Below are positions 19,100-28,780 of a stretch of DNA of 64,000 nucleotides, piece after piece (positions within the stretch are counted from its first letter, which is position 1; every line of letters begins with the position of its first letter). Where the stretch lies: NCBI GenBank assembly GCA_963675135.1, contig OY776131.1:35921381-35985380 (forward strand), in the 5' to 3' direction. The notes below the pieces were generated by a model that did no database searches, was not told where the DNA came from, and saw only the letters and a program-made list of their open reading frames with translations. The position numbers and the translations under genes were made by a program. Origin of the DNA: Galeopsis tetrahit (lineage: Eukaryota; Streptophyta; Magnoliopsida; Lamiales; Lamiaceae).

Positions 19100-22000
19100 C
19101 TATAGGCAAGTAGGGTCTAGATCAATTAGCCCTAAACTAATGCATAACTCACGAAATCGAGCTTCAGCTAATGGTTTTGTGAAAATGTCAGCTCTTTGAA
19201 AATCAGTATGAATCTTTTCCATGCGAATATCCTTCTTTTCTACATGATCACGTATGAAATGATGCTTCACATCAACATGCTTACAACGTGTATGCAAAAC
19301 ATGATTTTGTGTAATGGCAATGGCACTATTACTATCACAGAAAATAGGAACATTTGATTCATGTATGTTGTAATCTCTAAGCTGTTGCATGAGCCAGAGT
19401 AGTTGACTACAACAGCTACCAGCAGCCATGTACTCGGCTTCGGTAGTAGAAGTAGCTACACTAATCTGCTTTTTCGAAAACCATGAGATGAGTTTTGTGC
19501 CTAAAAATTGACAAGAACCAGAAGTAGATTTCCTATCTATTCTACAGCCTCCAAAGTCTGAGTCTGAGTAGCCACTTAAGGATAGATCATCATTTGAGGG
19601 ATACCATATACCACGATTGATGGTCCCTTTCAAATATTTCAGAATCCTTTTGGTGGTTTCCATGTGACTTTCCTTTGGATTGGCTTGGAATCGAGCACAA
19701 ACACCAACAGAGAATGCAATGTCTGGTCTACTAGCAGTTAGGTACAGTAAGGAACCAAATAATCCACGATAATAAGATTGGTCAGCACATTTACCGTTCT
19801 CATCTGGATCCATTCTGTAAGTTGGTTGCATTGGTACGCCAGTAGACTTACATGTTTTAATCCCGTACTTGTCTAGAAGGTTTCTAGTGTACTTCGCCTG
19901 ATTTATGAAAATACCTTCTGGAGTTTGTTTTACTTGAAGACCAAGAAAGTAATTCATTTCACCCATCATGGACATCTCAAATTTACTTTGCATGAGTGTC
20001 GAAAAACTTTCACTCAGCCTTTTGTTAGGTGACCCAAAAATGATGTCATCTACGTAAATTTGGACGAGTAAAATGTATTTCCCTTCTTGTCTTCTGCACA
20101 AGGTTCTATCTACCTTGCCCTTAGTAAAACCATTTTCCAATAGAAAGAGAGAGAGAGTATCATACCATGCTCTTGGAGCTTGCTTTAGTCCGTATAAGGC
20201 TTTCTTCAGTCTGTACACCTGGTCGCCTTTGACTTCGAAACCTGGAGGTTGTTCAACATACACTTCTTCCGCAAGAATACCGTTAAGAAATGCACTTTTA
20301 ACATCCATTTGATATACAGTAAACTTCATGTGAGCAGCATATGCAAGGAACAATCGAATGGCTTCTAGTCTAGCAACAGGAGCATATGTTTCATCATAGT
20401 CTATGCCTTCAGCTTGTGAATAGCCTTGGGCAACTAGTCTAGCCTTATTCCTAACGACTACATCATTCTCATCTTTCTTATTTTTTAAAATCCATCGAGT
20501 GCCAACTACATTATGATGTTTCGGCCTATCGACAAGTTCCCAGACGTCGTTTCGAACGAACTGGTTCAACTCGTCTTGCATAGCGATGATCCAATTACTA
20601 TCAGCCAATGCCTCTTTAACAGTGGTAGGCTCGATAGATGAGAGGAAACAACACCAGCAAAACATAGTTCGACTAGGCTGTTCTTGCGACTCAAAGAGTT
20701 GTCGTCTAGTCTTCACACCAACAGTAGAGTCACCAATAATATTTTCAGTATCATGCGCAGATTTCCATGTTTTTCTATTCTTAACAGTAGCACTATCATC
20801 ATCTATATCATGTACAGCATCATGCATGTCAACATCATTTGTATCATCAACAGATTTACTAGGAGTTGTGGAGTCAACTAGAGTAGGCATGTCAGCTGGT
20901 CTAGAAGACTTACCTTGAGCACTTACCTTCTCTTTGTCATCAGACTCGAGAGCTTTCATGAATGGATTGTAGGCTTGAACGGATTCATATACCTCTGAAT
21001 CTTTGTCAGATTCGATCGTTAGATCAGTAATTTTCTCACTGATCTTGTTGGCAGGCGAGTCCTGTCGAGATTCATCGAAAACCACATGTGGTGTTTCTTC
21101 CACACAAAGAGTTGAGTAGTTGAATACCCTAAATGCCTTGCTAGTCGAGGAGTATCCTAAGAATATCCCCTCGTCTGCTTTAGCATCGAAAGCATTCAAC
21201 TTGCTCTTTCCATTATTGTGAATGAAACACTTACAACCAAATATATGGAAATATGAAATGCGGGGTTTTCTACCTTTCCAAACCTCATAAGGTGTCTTGC
21301 CTAGAGCTTTGTTGATCGCGCTTCTGTTCTGTGAGTGGCATGCAGTATTGATAGCTTCTGCCCAAAACTTTTGAGGCGTATTGTACTCGGCTATCATGGT
21401 TCTACAGGCTTCTTTGAGAGTTCGATTCCTTCTTTCTGCTACACCGTTTTGTTGTGGTGTCCTGGCTGCACTAGTAAGATGTTGGATACCACGTTTAGCA
21501 CAGAAATCTTTGATATAGCAATTAATGAACTCAGTTCCCTTGTCACTACGAATTTTGACAATGGACTGGTTCTTCTCAACTTGTAACTTCTTCAACAGTT
21601 CTGGCAGAAGTGTTTGTGTATCACTCTTCTTGTGTAGAAAGACTACCCAAGTAAACTTAGAATAGTCGTCTACAACAACAAGTGTGTACCTTCTACCATT
21701 CAAGGTTGGAGGAGTTATTGGACCATGAAGATCCATATGTAGGAGTTCTAGGACTCTACTAGTTGAGAGAGTAGGAATTGACTTAAAAGAACCTTTCACC
21801 TGTTTACCCTGTTGACAAGCCGTGCATACATGTGACTTGTAGTAAACTTCATTGGGAATACCTTCTACAAGGTAATCTCTGGCTATCTTATTAAGAACCT
21901 TAAAGTTTAGATGACAGAGGCGTCTATTCCAGAGCCAGCCAAGTTCTTTAGGATTCTTAGTAAGTAGACAGGTGTCCCTCGGACAACTGTTCCAATTCAT

Positions 22001-22372
22001 TATGTACACACTTCCTTGTCTTATGCCGACTAGTAGGACTGTGTGTGTCCTTTTGTCAATGATTTCGCATTTGCGGCTCTTGAACTGCACCTTGTATCCA
22101 CGATCACAAAACTGTGAAACAGAGAGTAAATTATATTTCAAACCTTCAACATATGAGACATCTTGTATCTCTACGTCTCCATTCCGGATGTAACCAAATC
22201 CTTTAGTGACAGCAGTGGAACTATCACCAAATATCACTTTTGGTCCTTCTTGCTCATGGTAACTTGATAAGAGAGCCTTGGTACCAGTCATGTGGTGCGA
22301 ACAACCACTGTCTATGTACCAGGTTTCTCCTACTGAGCCACCCTTCTTATACAAGTCAAGTCGACCCTGCAA
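19100..22372 (-). CDS. pol: Pol polyprotein of element D (1090 codons, intact)
   Basis: Uninterrupted protease, integrase, reverse transcriptase and RNase H in copia order. Protease: WYIDSGCSHHMTG near residue 18. GAG-pre-integrase zinc region: LCHLNF ... CTACQQGKQ. Integrase D,D,E: HMDLHGPI, SDKGTEFIN, QQNGVAERRNRTLKE. Reverse transcriptase: DETYAPVARLEAIR, QMDVKSAFLNG, LKKALYGLKQAPRAWYD, and YVDD at 20045-20056 (residue about 773). RNase H: STSGSCQFLG, STTEAEYMAAGSC, KHVDVKHHFIRDHVE, then TKPLAEARF. The frame opens at a TTG in TTGCAG, not an ATG, so expression must come from gag by fusion, readthrough or splicing. All catalytic residues I can see are present, so it could act in trans. Confidence 0.93.
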   Translation of the reverse strand: MQGRLDLYKKGGSVGETWYIDSGCSHHMTGTKALLSSYHEQEGPKVIFGDSSTAVTKGFGYIRNGDVEIQDVSYVEGLKYNLLSVSQFCDRGYKVQFKSRKCEIIDKRTHTVLLVGIRQGSVYIMNWNSCPRDTCLLTKNPKELGWLWNRRLCHLNFKVLNKIARDYLVEGIPNEVYYKSHVCTACQQGKQVKGSFKSIPTLSTSRVLELLHMDLHGPITPPTLNGRRYTLVVVDDYSKFTWVVFLHKKSDTQTLLPELLKKLQVEKNQSIVKIRSDKGTEFINCYIKDFCAKRGIQHLTSAARTPQQNGVAERRNRTLKEACRTMIAEYNTPQKFWAEAINTACHSQNRSAINKALGKTPYEVWKGRKPRISYFHIFGCKCFIHNNGKSKLNAFDAKADEGIFLGYSSTSKAFRVFNYSTLCVEETPHVVFDESRQDSPANKISEKITDLTIESDKDSEVYESVQAYNPFMKALESDDKEKVSAQGKSSRPADMPTLVDSTTPSKSVDDTNDVDMHDAVHDIDDDSATVKNRKTWKSAHDTENIIGDSTVGVKTRRQLFESQEQPSRTMFCWCCFLSSIEPTTVKEALADSNWIIAMQDELNQFVRNDVWELVDRPKHHNVVGTRWILKNKKDENDVVVRNKARLVAQGYSQAEGIDYDETYAPVARLEAIRLFLAYAAHMKFTVYQMDVKSAFLNGILAEEVYVEQPPGFEVKGDQVYRLKKALYGLKQAPRAWYDTLSLFLLENGFTKGKVDRTLCRRQEGKYILLVQIYVDDIIFGSPNKRLSESFSTLMQSKFEMSMMGEMNYFLGLQVKQTPEGIFINQAKYTRNLLDKYGIKTCKSTGVPMQPTYRMDPDENGKCADQSYYRGLFGSLLYLTASRPDIAFSVGVCARFQANPKESHMETTKRILKYLKGTINRGIWYPSNDDLSLSGYSDSDFGGCRIDRKSTSGSCQFLGTKLISWFSKKQISVATSTTEAEYMAAGSCCSQLLWLMQQLRDYNIHESNVPIFCDSNSAIAITQNHVLHTRCKHVDVKHHFIRDHVEKKDIRMEKIHTDFQRADIFTKPLAEARFRELCISLGLIDLDPTCL

Positions 22373-23148
22373 TGAAGATATTCAATAATTTAGGTACCCA
22401 TTTGTTTATTGGGGTCCTTGGGGGTTAGTCGTGTTCAGAGGAATCCAAATATACATTGGAGTCTTGAACAAGTTCGATCTCTTAAGCTTTCGCCCATGTT
22501 TGTTGCAAAACAAGACCTTGTTGTCCTTATCTAGCCTATCAGTCGAGTTCGGGTCTACTCTTTGGAGATAGCCTTTCGACTTGATCTCTACTTGAGCAGG
22601 CACTGGTCTTTGATAGTCAGAGTAGGGCTTATATGCATTAGGTCCATACGGTTTATAGACGCGTTTGGGTCTTTCCTCACTAATAATATCATATGATAAA
22701 GGTGGAGGATATAGGACAGCTTGTGCACGATATTTTGGAGCTACCTGTCTAGGTCTAGACGAGTAGAGCTGTGACTGCCTTATGAAAGGAGGTCTAGGCT
22801 CTTATCGTCTAGTCTGTACCTGTCTAGTGCTTGTCTCCTCAGGATACCAGTCCTCGTATCTGACCTGGTTGGGTCGTCCACGATTAGTGGTCCTTTGAAG
22901 ATTAGTTTTAGGTGGAACAGGCTTGTTGTTACCATTCTTTTTACCTCCCTTGGTAATCGGAATGTTAACTCGAGCTTGTTTAGGTACAGTACCTTTAGAT
23001 GGAGTACCAATATCATATATCATTGGTCCTTTTCCTTTATCATTTGGCAAAAGTCTTGCGTTAGTAGTAGTAGGGTTCTTAATGACTCGAGTAGACGAGC
23101 TAGATGACTCAACACCTATACCAGTCTTGTCAGCTGGATCTCTATACC
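22373..23148 (-). pseudogene. gag: Gag of element D, C-terminal part (left of element E)
   Basis: This continues the gag interrupted by E. It includes frames at 22802-23050 and 22406-22603 in one reading frame. It is a basic, Pro/Lys/Arg-rich tail ending in a conserved segment (FCNKHGRKLKRSNLFKTPMY ...) that matches the end of E's gag. An in-frame TAA lies at 22802-22804, and the final stop at 22406 comes a few codons early because of a short indel relative to E. The pol start TTGCAG follows 30-odd bases later. Confidence 0.75.
23144..23148. other. Left target-site duplication of element E (ATACC)
   Basis: ATACC abuts the LTR here and again at 37487-37491. Both lie in D's gag. Confidence 0.93.
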
Positions 23149-24593
23149 TGTTGGTCCCTGAACGAGTAGTGAATGGGTTTAAAGTCTAGAGGGGAGGGGT
23201 GAATAGACTTTAAAACTTTTTCAAACAGAGTTGGGAACCTCTTCTGATTGCTATGTCAACTGGACTGCAAGTCTGCTGGTCCAGATGACTATAGTGATCT
23301 GACTGAGGAGGTTATATGCGGAATTATGGTGGCCCTGGTTTAGAATCGTTCTTGTAACTTGTTTTACTTAATGAAAATACTCAGCTGATGCTGGTTTGAA
23401 AGTTATGGCCTTGTTTTGAAGAGTGTTGAAATCACAGTATGCACTATATAATAATGAATGTAAAGGCAGAAATGTAAAGTGCAGAAAGTAAATAACACCG
23501 GATTTATAGTGGTTCGGATATACGTTCCTACGTCCACTCTCACGTCCTAACGTGATGTTTAATCCCTTTAATTTCCACAAATTACAAGGGTCTTGACCTT
23601 TATAGTCCCAAGGTTAGGACTTTGAGATCTGAGCCGTCCTAACAGCTACGGTCTCCACAAGTGATTGTAAGCACTTGCACTTTAAGGGGTTTCAAAAACT
23701 TTAACCTTTCGGTGAGGGTTGGGGTTTTTGAGGTGTATCCAACTAATGGTTCAAGCTTATAATTTGCTTAACCACTATGCCTAAAACAATTGATATACAA
23801 TATGAACAGGTTTCAGGTTCTTAAGGGTTGGATAGAAATCACTTAAGAGCTATAGATAATCTAATGGTTTCTGGCTCTTTTGAGAATTCTTAGAACTGTA
23901 TGGCTTTAGCTTTGATTGCTTGCTTGGCTTGTTGAATTCTCTCTTGTGACCTTTTTTTTTTTTTTTGTGATTTCTCATCCTTTTGTATTTATAATGGAGA
24001 TTGGTTGCAACTAGCCGTTGGAGTTGACTAGCCGTTTGAGCAATCTTTCCATAATAGCTTGATTCCTTGATTCCAGCCGCTTGATTGCTTCAATCCTGGG
24101 ATCATGTCAATCTTCTAAATAAGGTAGGTCTTCGTTTGAATTGCAAGATGACTTAGGAATCAGCCGAGTCCTGGAAGAGCACATAGTCTTCTGATCTGTA
24201 CTTCTAGTCTTCTGACTACTCTTCTGGCCTTAGGTCTTCTGTCTTCTGATATCAGACGAGTAACACTCTTCTGATCTGGAAATTCTTTGTACTGCTTTTA
24301 GGCCATCTTCAATCTGGGACTCCATCAGATAGGTAGGTATACAAGCACCTTAACTTATCTGGTCTTCAAGGATCTTCTAGTCTTCATGTCTTCTACTCTT
24401 CTCATCTTGAGGATAGGCATGTAAGCCAGGACTGTGCTGATCAGCTGATATCAATACAATTGATCACACAAGACTAGTCTAAGCTGTTCTATACAAGTCA
24501 GTTGATCCTATTACATTTATAAACTCTAAGTGTTTTGGCCATCAAAACTATTCTAACATTAAGTGGGGCTTAGGATGAATTTATATCCCAACA
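23149..24593 (-). repeat. 3' LTR of element E (1445 bp)
   Basis: Plus-strand ends TGTTGGTCCCTGAACG and TATATCCCAACA. It matches 36043-37486 almost base for base and the LTR of C more distantly. The U5 hairpin lies at 23178-23214. A poly-T run near 23950-23966 differs in length from the other copy. Confidence 0.95.
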
Positions 24594-24607
24594 ATTTCCC
24601 CCTTTTT
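24594..24607 (-). promoter_or_regulatory. 3' polypurine tract of element E
   Basis: The minus strand reads AAAAAGGGGGAAAT adjacent to the LTR start TGTTGGG. Confidence 0.85.
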
Positions 24608-24816
24608 GATGAAGCCAAAACTATACTTGATAAATGCTCTTAATGAAATAAGATAAGAGTTTATAACATGCTAAGACTGAAGCATCTGATGAAGACAATG
24701 AGAGTTTGTCTTGTAAGCAAAAAGAACTAGAACTTGAATATAGATAGAACTTTTACAGATTACAAGTAATAGTTTCTTTAAACTTCTAAGCTGGTCTTCA
24801 TCAGGTCTTCTGATCT

Positions 24817-26394
24817 TCAAATGCGGTAGGCAAGGTACAGACGAGCTCGAACTTCTTCCATGTGCTGTACATCTGTAACATTCTCCTCTTCATAGATCTT
24901 GTACAGAATCTTCTTGATTTCTATCATGTTGGCTCTTCCTGAATCCAGAAGGGGTGCATCCCATTTGGGTTCTTCAGGAGTTAGGATTCTGCAGTTGTCA
25001 AGTCCTTTGGCTGTCTTGACAATTTCTTCCCAGAACTCTGGATCTTCAATGTTCATGAACTGGGAGAATTGAAGAAATTCTTCTTCATAAGAAGGGAGAG
25101 GGCCAAATTTCCTTACTATGTGGTGTTGAATTTGCCACTTCTTTTTCAGGGGATACCATCTTGGTAGCTCATCTTGAAGGGCTAAGTAATCCACATAATT
25201 GCTGTCAAACACTAGGACACTGTCTTCTTGTGCTTTGTCCTTCATTGCTTTCCTGAGTTTGGCAATCCTTCTTTCAAATTTGGCTTTGACTGCCTTCGCA
25301 TCATTCAGCTTCTTTTGCTTAAGCTCTTGAGCTTCAAGCAATTTCTTTTTCTTCAACTCTAGAGCCTCTTTCTCTTCTGCAGTAGGCTCTGCTGGAGCTG
25401 ATTTCTTGCTGGTCTGAGCTGACTGAGCTTGCTCATCTGCCTTTCTTTTCCTTGTCATTCTCTTTTCAGAAACTTGTTCTACAGGAGCAGTGATCCGTAG
25501 ACTCTTGGAAGGAGCTTGAGTAGGTGCTTGAGTATCTTCTAGAGCAATTTCTTTGTCTTTGCCTTGCCTGTTCTTGATTTTGCTCTTTAAACCACCCAAG
25601 GTTTCAGTCAAGTCATCTTGTGCTACTACCAGTTCAGCTTGCTGGGCAGTAGACTTCTCTAGAGCCTTTATCAACATATCTTCCCCCTTTTTGGCTTCAG
25701 CAAGTGCAGCCGCAAAAGGCTTCATGGAATTCATGATTTCCACTTTCAGAGTTTGTTTCAGTGCCATGGCATTGACCTTGGCAACTTGGGTCAGATGGGT
25801 TATGCCGTGCTCTAGAACTTCAGCATGTGAATTGGAGGAGGAGGCAGCTTCAAATCTAGTTGTAAGAGCTTCCAACTTGGCTGCTGTTTCCTTCAGCTGA
25901 GTCTGCAGTTTCTCATTCTCATCTGCAGCTGTTTTAAGAAGAGCTTGTCCTTCAGTGGCTCTTGCTTCAGCATCCTCAATTCTTGTCTTGTAGGTGGTCT
26001 CCATGCGGTGCATCTCTTCAGTGTAAAGATCAGCAAACCTTTTGGAGGTGTCGGCTGATGACTTCTGATAGGTACTCAGGTATTCTCCTATCTGCTGATG
26101 AAGTGCTTCACCAAACTTGTCTTCAACATCAAGAATCTGGTCATGAAGACGAGTCTTCTGTTCCCTTGCAGCTTTCTCAACATATCTTCCTAGCTGCATG
26201 CCTAAACCTTTCTCAAAGTGCAAGTCTATTGCAGCTTTGACCTGGGAGCAGATGTCTGCTGTAAGGTCAACAGATGAGGTAGAGGTAGAGGGTGTACCCT
26301 GAGGCTTTGGATGAACAATAATTGCTTTGCCTCTTTCTTCGGCTGATAGGTACTCCTCATTGAGGTAGCAGGTAGTGGCCTTAGTCAGATGGTC
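24817..26394 (-). pseudogene. Third-frame protein of element E, coiled-coil and C-terminal segment
   Basis: About 525 codons open from a frameshift near 26395 to the stop at 24817. The apparent start at 26223 is a TTG inside the frame, not a real start. Order: a short linker, helix-rich coiled coil (REQKTRLHDQILDVEDKFGE; METTYKTRIEDAEARATEG; KLQTQLKETAAKLEAL), the KKGED purine-tract segment, a basic stretch (KRMTRKRKADEQ; ELKKKKLLEAQELKQKK), then the C-terminal domain (LKKKWQIQHHIVRKFGPLP; LTPEEPKWDAPLLDSGR; HMEEVRARLYLAYRI). The C-terminal domain is shared with C and D. The pattern suggests an elongated oligomeric protein. No membrane segment is seen. Confidence 0.75.
25680..25692 (-). promoter_or_regulatory. 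Internal polypurine tract of element E (candidate central PPT)
   Basis: The minus strand reads AAAAAGGGGGAAG within the third frame, about 1.09 kb upstream of the 3' tract. Confidence 0.5.
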
Positions 26395-27161
26395 ATGATT
26401 CGTCTGCCTGCATCCTCTTGATTGTCAATGAAGTGAGTCAGATCGTCTGAAGGTTTGAAGTGAGCTGGTACTCTGACTACTTCTCTTTCAATCTCTTCTT
26501 TGTCAGCTGGTGCAGTTGAGTCTTCAGCAGGGGCAGCTGAGTCTTCCACCAAGGCTGGTGCAGCTGATTCCTTCATCTTTGCTTGTTCAGCTGTCTTCTG
26601 ATCCGATGAACCTACTGGGATAGGGACATCAGCAGTGGAGACTCCTAGGATCCGGTTGCAGACTGCAGTTAGTGCCTCATCTGATAGCAGCTGAGCAAAG
26701 GATTGAACTTGAGCAACTTCCTTTTGCTCCATCTCCCAGTCGAGGAAGTGTTCCTTTCCTCCCATTCCTTCCATGACATCAAGAAAGTCATCTACATCAT
26801 CTCGTCTGAGCTCAATCCAAGTGCATACCCTAAGCACTTGTTCAAACTAGATTGAAGTCTCATCCACTCCAGGGATGGTGGTCTTGAGCAGGTTGGCTAT
26901 CTTCATCCTCATTATCTTTTCTGTTTGGCACATGGGGTAGTGCACCATTCTGAACTGAGGTTGAGAAGGACCAGGTTGAACCAGGTCTTCTGGTGCCAAG
27001 TCTTCTGGAGCAGAAGGGACAATGATGGTAGGGGTTTGGGTAGTTGGGGCATTTTCCTCTGCTGTGTGAGTATCAGCAGGGATTTGGGAAGTGATTTCTT
27101 CTTGTTGGGTAGGAGGTTGGGATTGATCTTCAGTAATTTGTTCATCAGCAGGGTTATGGGT
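26385..27161 (-). pseudogene. Third-frame protein of element E, middle domain between two stops
   Basis: Same frame as the N-terminal segment, entered after TAG at 27162-27164. It encodes a Pro/Gln/Thr-rich linker, then a conserved VHYPMC motif, an in-frame TAG at 26847-26849, and the middle domain LRVCTWIELRRDDVDDFLDV ... FLDWEMEQKE shared with D. Where E has the second TAG, D encodes Gln, so a CAG-to-TAG change is likely. The frame ends at 26385 because of a frameshift; the next frame picks up at DHLTKATTCYLNEE. Confidence 0.7.
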
Positions 27162-28625
27162 CTACTGGTCTGGTTCAGTTTCTTCTTGAAGATCAGTAGG
27201 TGTTTGAGCTTGATGATCTTGGACATTTGCTGTTTGAGTATCAGCAAGGATTGTGGATATAATCTGAGTTTGATCATCAGCAGGTTGTGTGGAGGTGGTC
27301 TGAGGTTGGTTGTCTGCTGTTTGAACATCAGCAGGGTTAGGCTGGGCTTGTTCCTCTGCTGTGTGAGTATCAGCAGGGATTTGGGCATCAGTGTGTGAGG
27401 GTTCAGATGGGTTGGTATCATCAGAAGGGTTGAAGGATGAAATAGGGGCCATGCTCATTGGAGTAGGGAGCCTGGATTTCTTGGCTTTCTTTGTGAAAGA
27501 AGAAGTGTTCTTCTTTCTCTTCTGACCCTTTGATAGTTTAGAAGGTGTGAAAGTGAGAGAGGGGTTAGAAGTACCTGCCTTTTTCAAAGGAGAGGCAGTG
27601 GGAGTGACATCTGAATCAGATGGGGAGATGAGCCCTGATCTGATCAGATATCTTCTTTGTGCTAAGGTCTGATTGTCATCATCATCCTCTTCAGCAACCT
27701 TCTTTTGAGCCTCTTCTTTCGATGGCTCCTCTTCTTCTTCAGCAGCAGAGTTATGAGTGGACTCTTCTGCCTTTTCAATAACATCTTTGGAAGATGCTTC
27801 AGCTAACAGCTTCTTCCTCTCTTCTTTCAACCTTGCTGCCTCAGCAAGAGCGTCCTTCCTTAAATAATATTTGGAGATGTGGAAGGTCTTATGAGGTCCC
27901 ATCTTGTACTTTCTTGGGAGTACTTCTGGAAGGATGATACTCAGCTTGTTGACAAAGCTGACAGTTGAGGTTACCTTCCATTCTCTTGATTGAAGGTCCA
28001 AAGTCACCTTCTTGGCTTCAAGAGCAATTCTGTCCAAGAAAAGCCCTTGCCAGTCTCCATCAATCTGATCCCAGATTGCAGCCATAACTCTAACCTTCAA
28101 GGTGGTAACAGCATCATGGCTGAAAGTGTTACCTAGCAGCATCTTGCCTGCTATATCCATCAGGGTTTGAAACTTAGGTTCTAATTGGGATTTCTTGAGT
28201 CCAGAGGCATCAGCAGCCTTGATTCTCCCATCAGTGAACATCTCCATGTATTCTTTCTCCTTATTCATGATGTAGGTGGAGATATTGATCTTCCCCCTTG
28301 ACAAACCAAATAGTTCCTGAAGGATTTCCCTTGTTACCTTGACCTTGTGTCCACCCATGACACTTTCAACATGCGATCCCTTCATCACAGCGTTCGCATA
28401 GAAAGCCAGCACATCTTGTTCATAAACGTTGGTGGGTGCTGCTTCCAGAAAATCTCGAAGGTTGAGGTTGATGCAACGGAGAAGGATTTCCTTGTTTGCA
28501 GCTGTGTGTTTGCCTTTGAAAAACAGAGCATTCTCTGTGAACATCTTCCCTTCCTTGGACCACTTTGCAGCATCCAAGGTGCCAGTGCTCTTGGTCTTCT
28601 CGTCGTAAATTTCAATGATTGGCAT
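27162..28625 (-). CDS. Third-frame (post-pol) protein of element E, N-terminal segment (487 aa)
   Basis: I place the start at the ATG at 28625 (MPIIEIYDEK); the frame is open further up to 28757, but that part overlaps a TATA box. About residues 25-245 form the domain shared with D and F (LFFKGKHTAANKEILLRC, FYANAVMKGSHVESVMGGHK, LKVRVMAAIWDQI, FVNKLSIILPEVLP). This is followed by a charged segment (EEEEPSKEEAQKKVAEED), a basic patch (KGQKRKKNTSSFTKKAKKSR) that could be a nuclear-localisation signal, and a Gln/Thr/Ala/Asp-rich linker made of repeats around ADTHTAEEQAQ / ADVQTADNQPQ. It ends at TAG 27162-27164. Function unknown; the resemblance to plant transposon-associated domain PF20167 is from memory. 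Confidence 0.72.
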   Translation of the reverse strand: MPIIEIYDEKTKSTGTLDAAKWSKEGKMFTENALFFKGKHTAANKEILLRCINLNLRDFLEAAPTNVYEQDVLAFYANAVMKGSHVESVMGGHKVKVTREILQELFGLSRGKINISTYIMNKEKEYMEMFTDGRIKAADASGLKKSQLEPKFQTLMDIAGKMLLGNTFSHDAVTTLKVRVMAAIWDQIDGDWQGLFLDRIALEAKKVTLDLQSREWKVTSTVSFVNKLSIILPEVLPRKYKMGPHKTFHISKYYLRKDALAEAARLKEERKKLLAEASSKDVIEKAEESTHNSAAEEEEEPSKEEAQKKVAEEDDDDNQTLAQRRYLIRSGLISPSDSDVTPTASPLKKAGTSNPSLTFTPSKLSKGQKRKKNTSSFTKKAKKSRLPTPMSMAPISSFNPSDDTNPSEPSHTDAQIPADTHTAEEQAQPNPADVQTADNQPQTTSTQPADDQTQIISTILADTQTANVQDHQAQTPTDLQEETEPDQ

Positions 28626-28736
28626 AGTAGAGTTTAAGTGTTTAGGTTTTGAGAGCTTGAAAGAAATTTGCAGAACGAGAGAGTATTGAGAGCAATAGGG
28701 TATTGTGAGCGAAAGGGTTTGGAAGAGTTTTAAGGG

Positions 28737-28780
28737 TGTGTATATATACTCCAACAAATCTTGATCTAACGGTCAGATTT
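28737..28780 (-). promoter_or_regulatory. Promoter-like sequence upstream of E third frame
   Basis: A TATA box (TATATATA, 28741-28748) lies about 120 bp before the ATG at 28625. A CCGTTAGATCAA motif (28761-28776) is just upstream, and a CT-rich leader (CTCTCAATACTCTCTCG) is between. This is a standard plant promoter plus leader layout inside the element. Confidence 0.5.

Noticed and set aside
26912..27421. 169- and 157-codon frames opposite or shifted to E's third frame
   Set aside because: They are alternative frames of the low-complexity linker; the conserved YPMC and CTW motifs are in the other frame.
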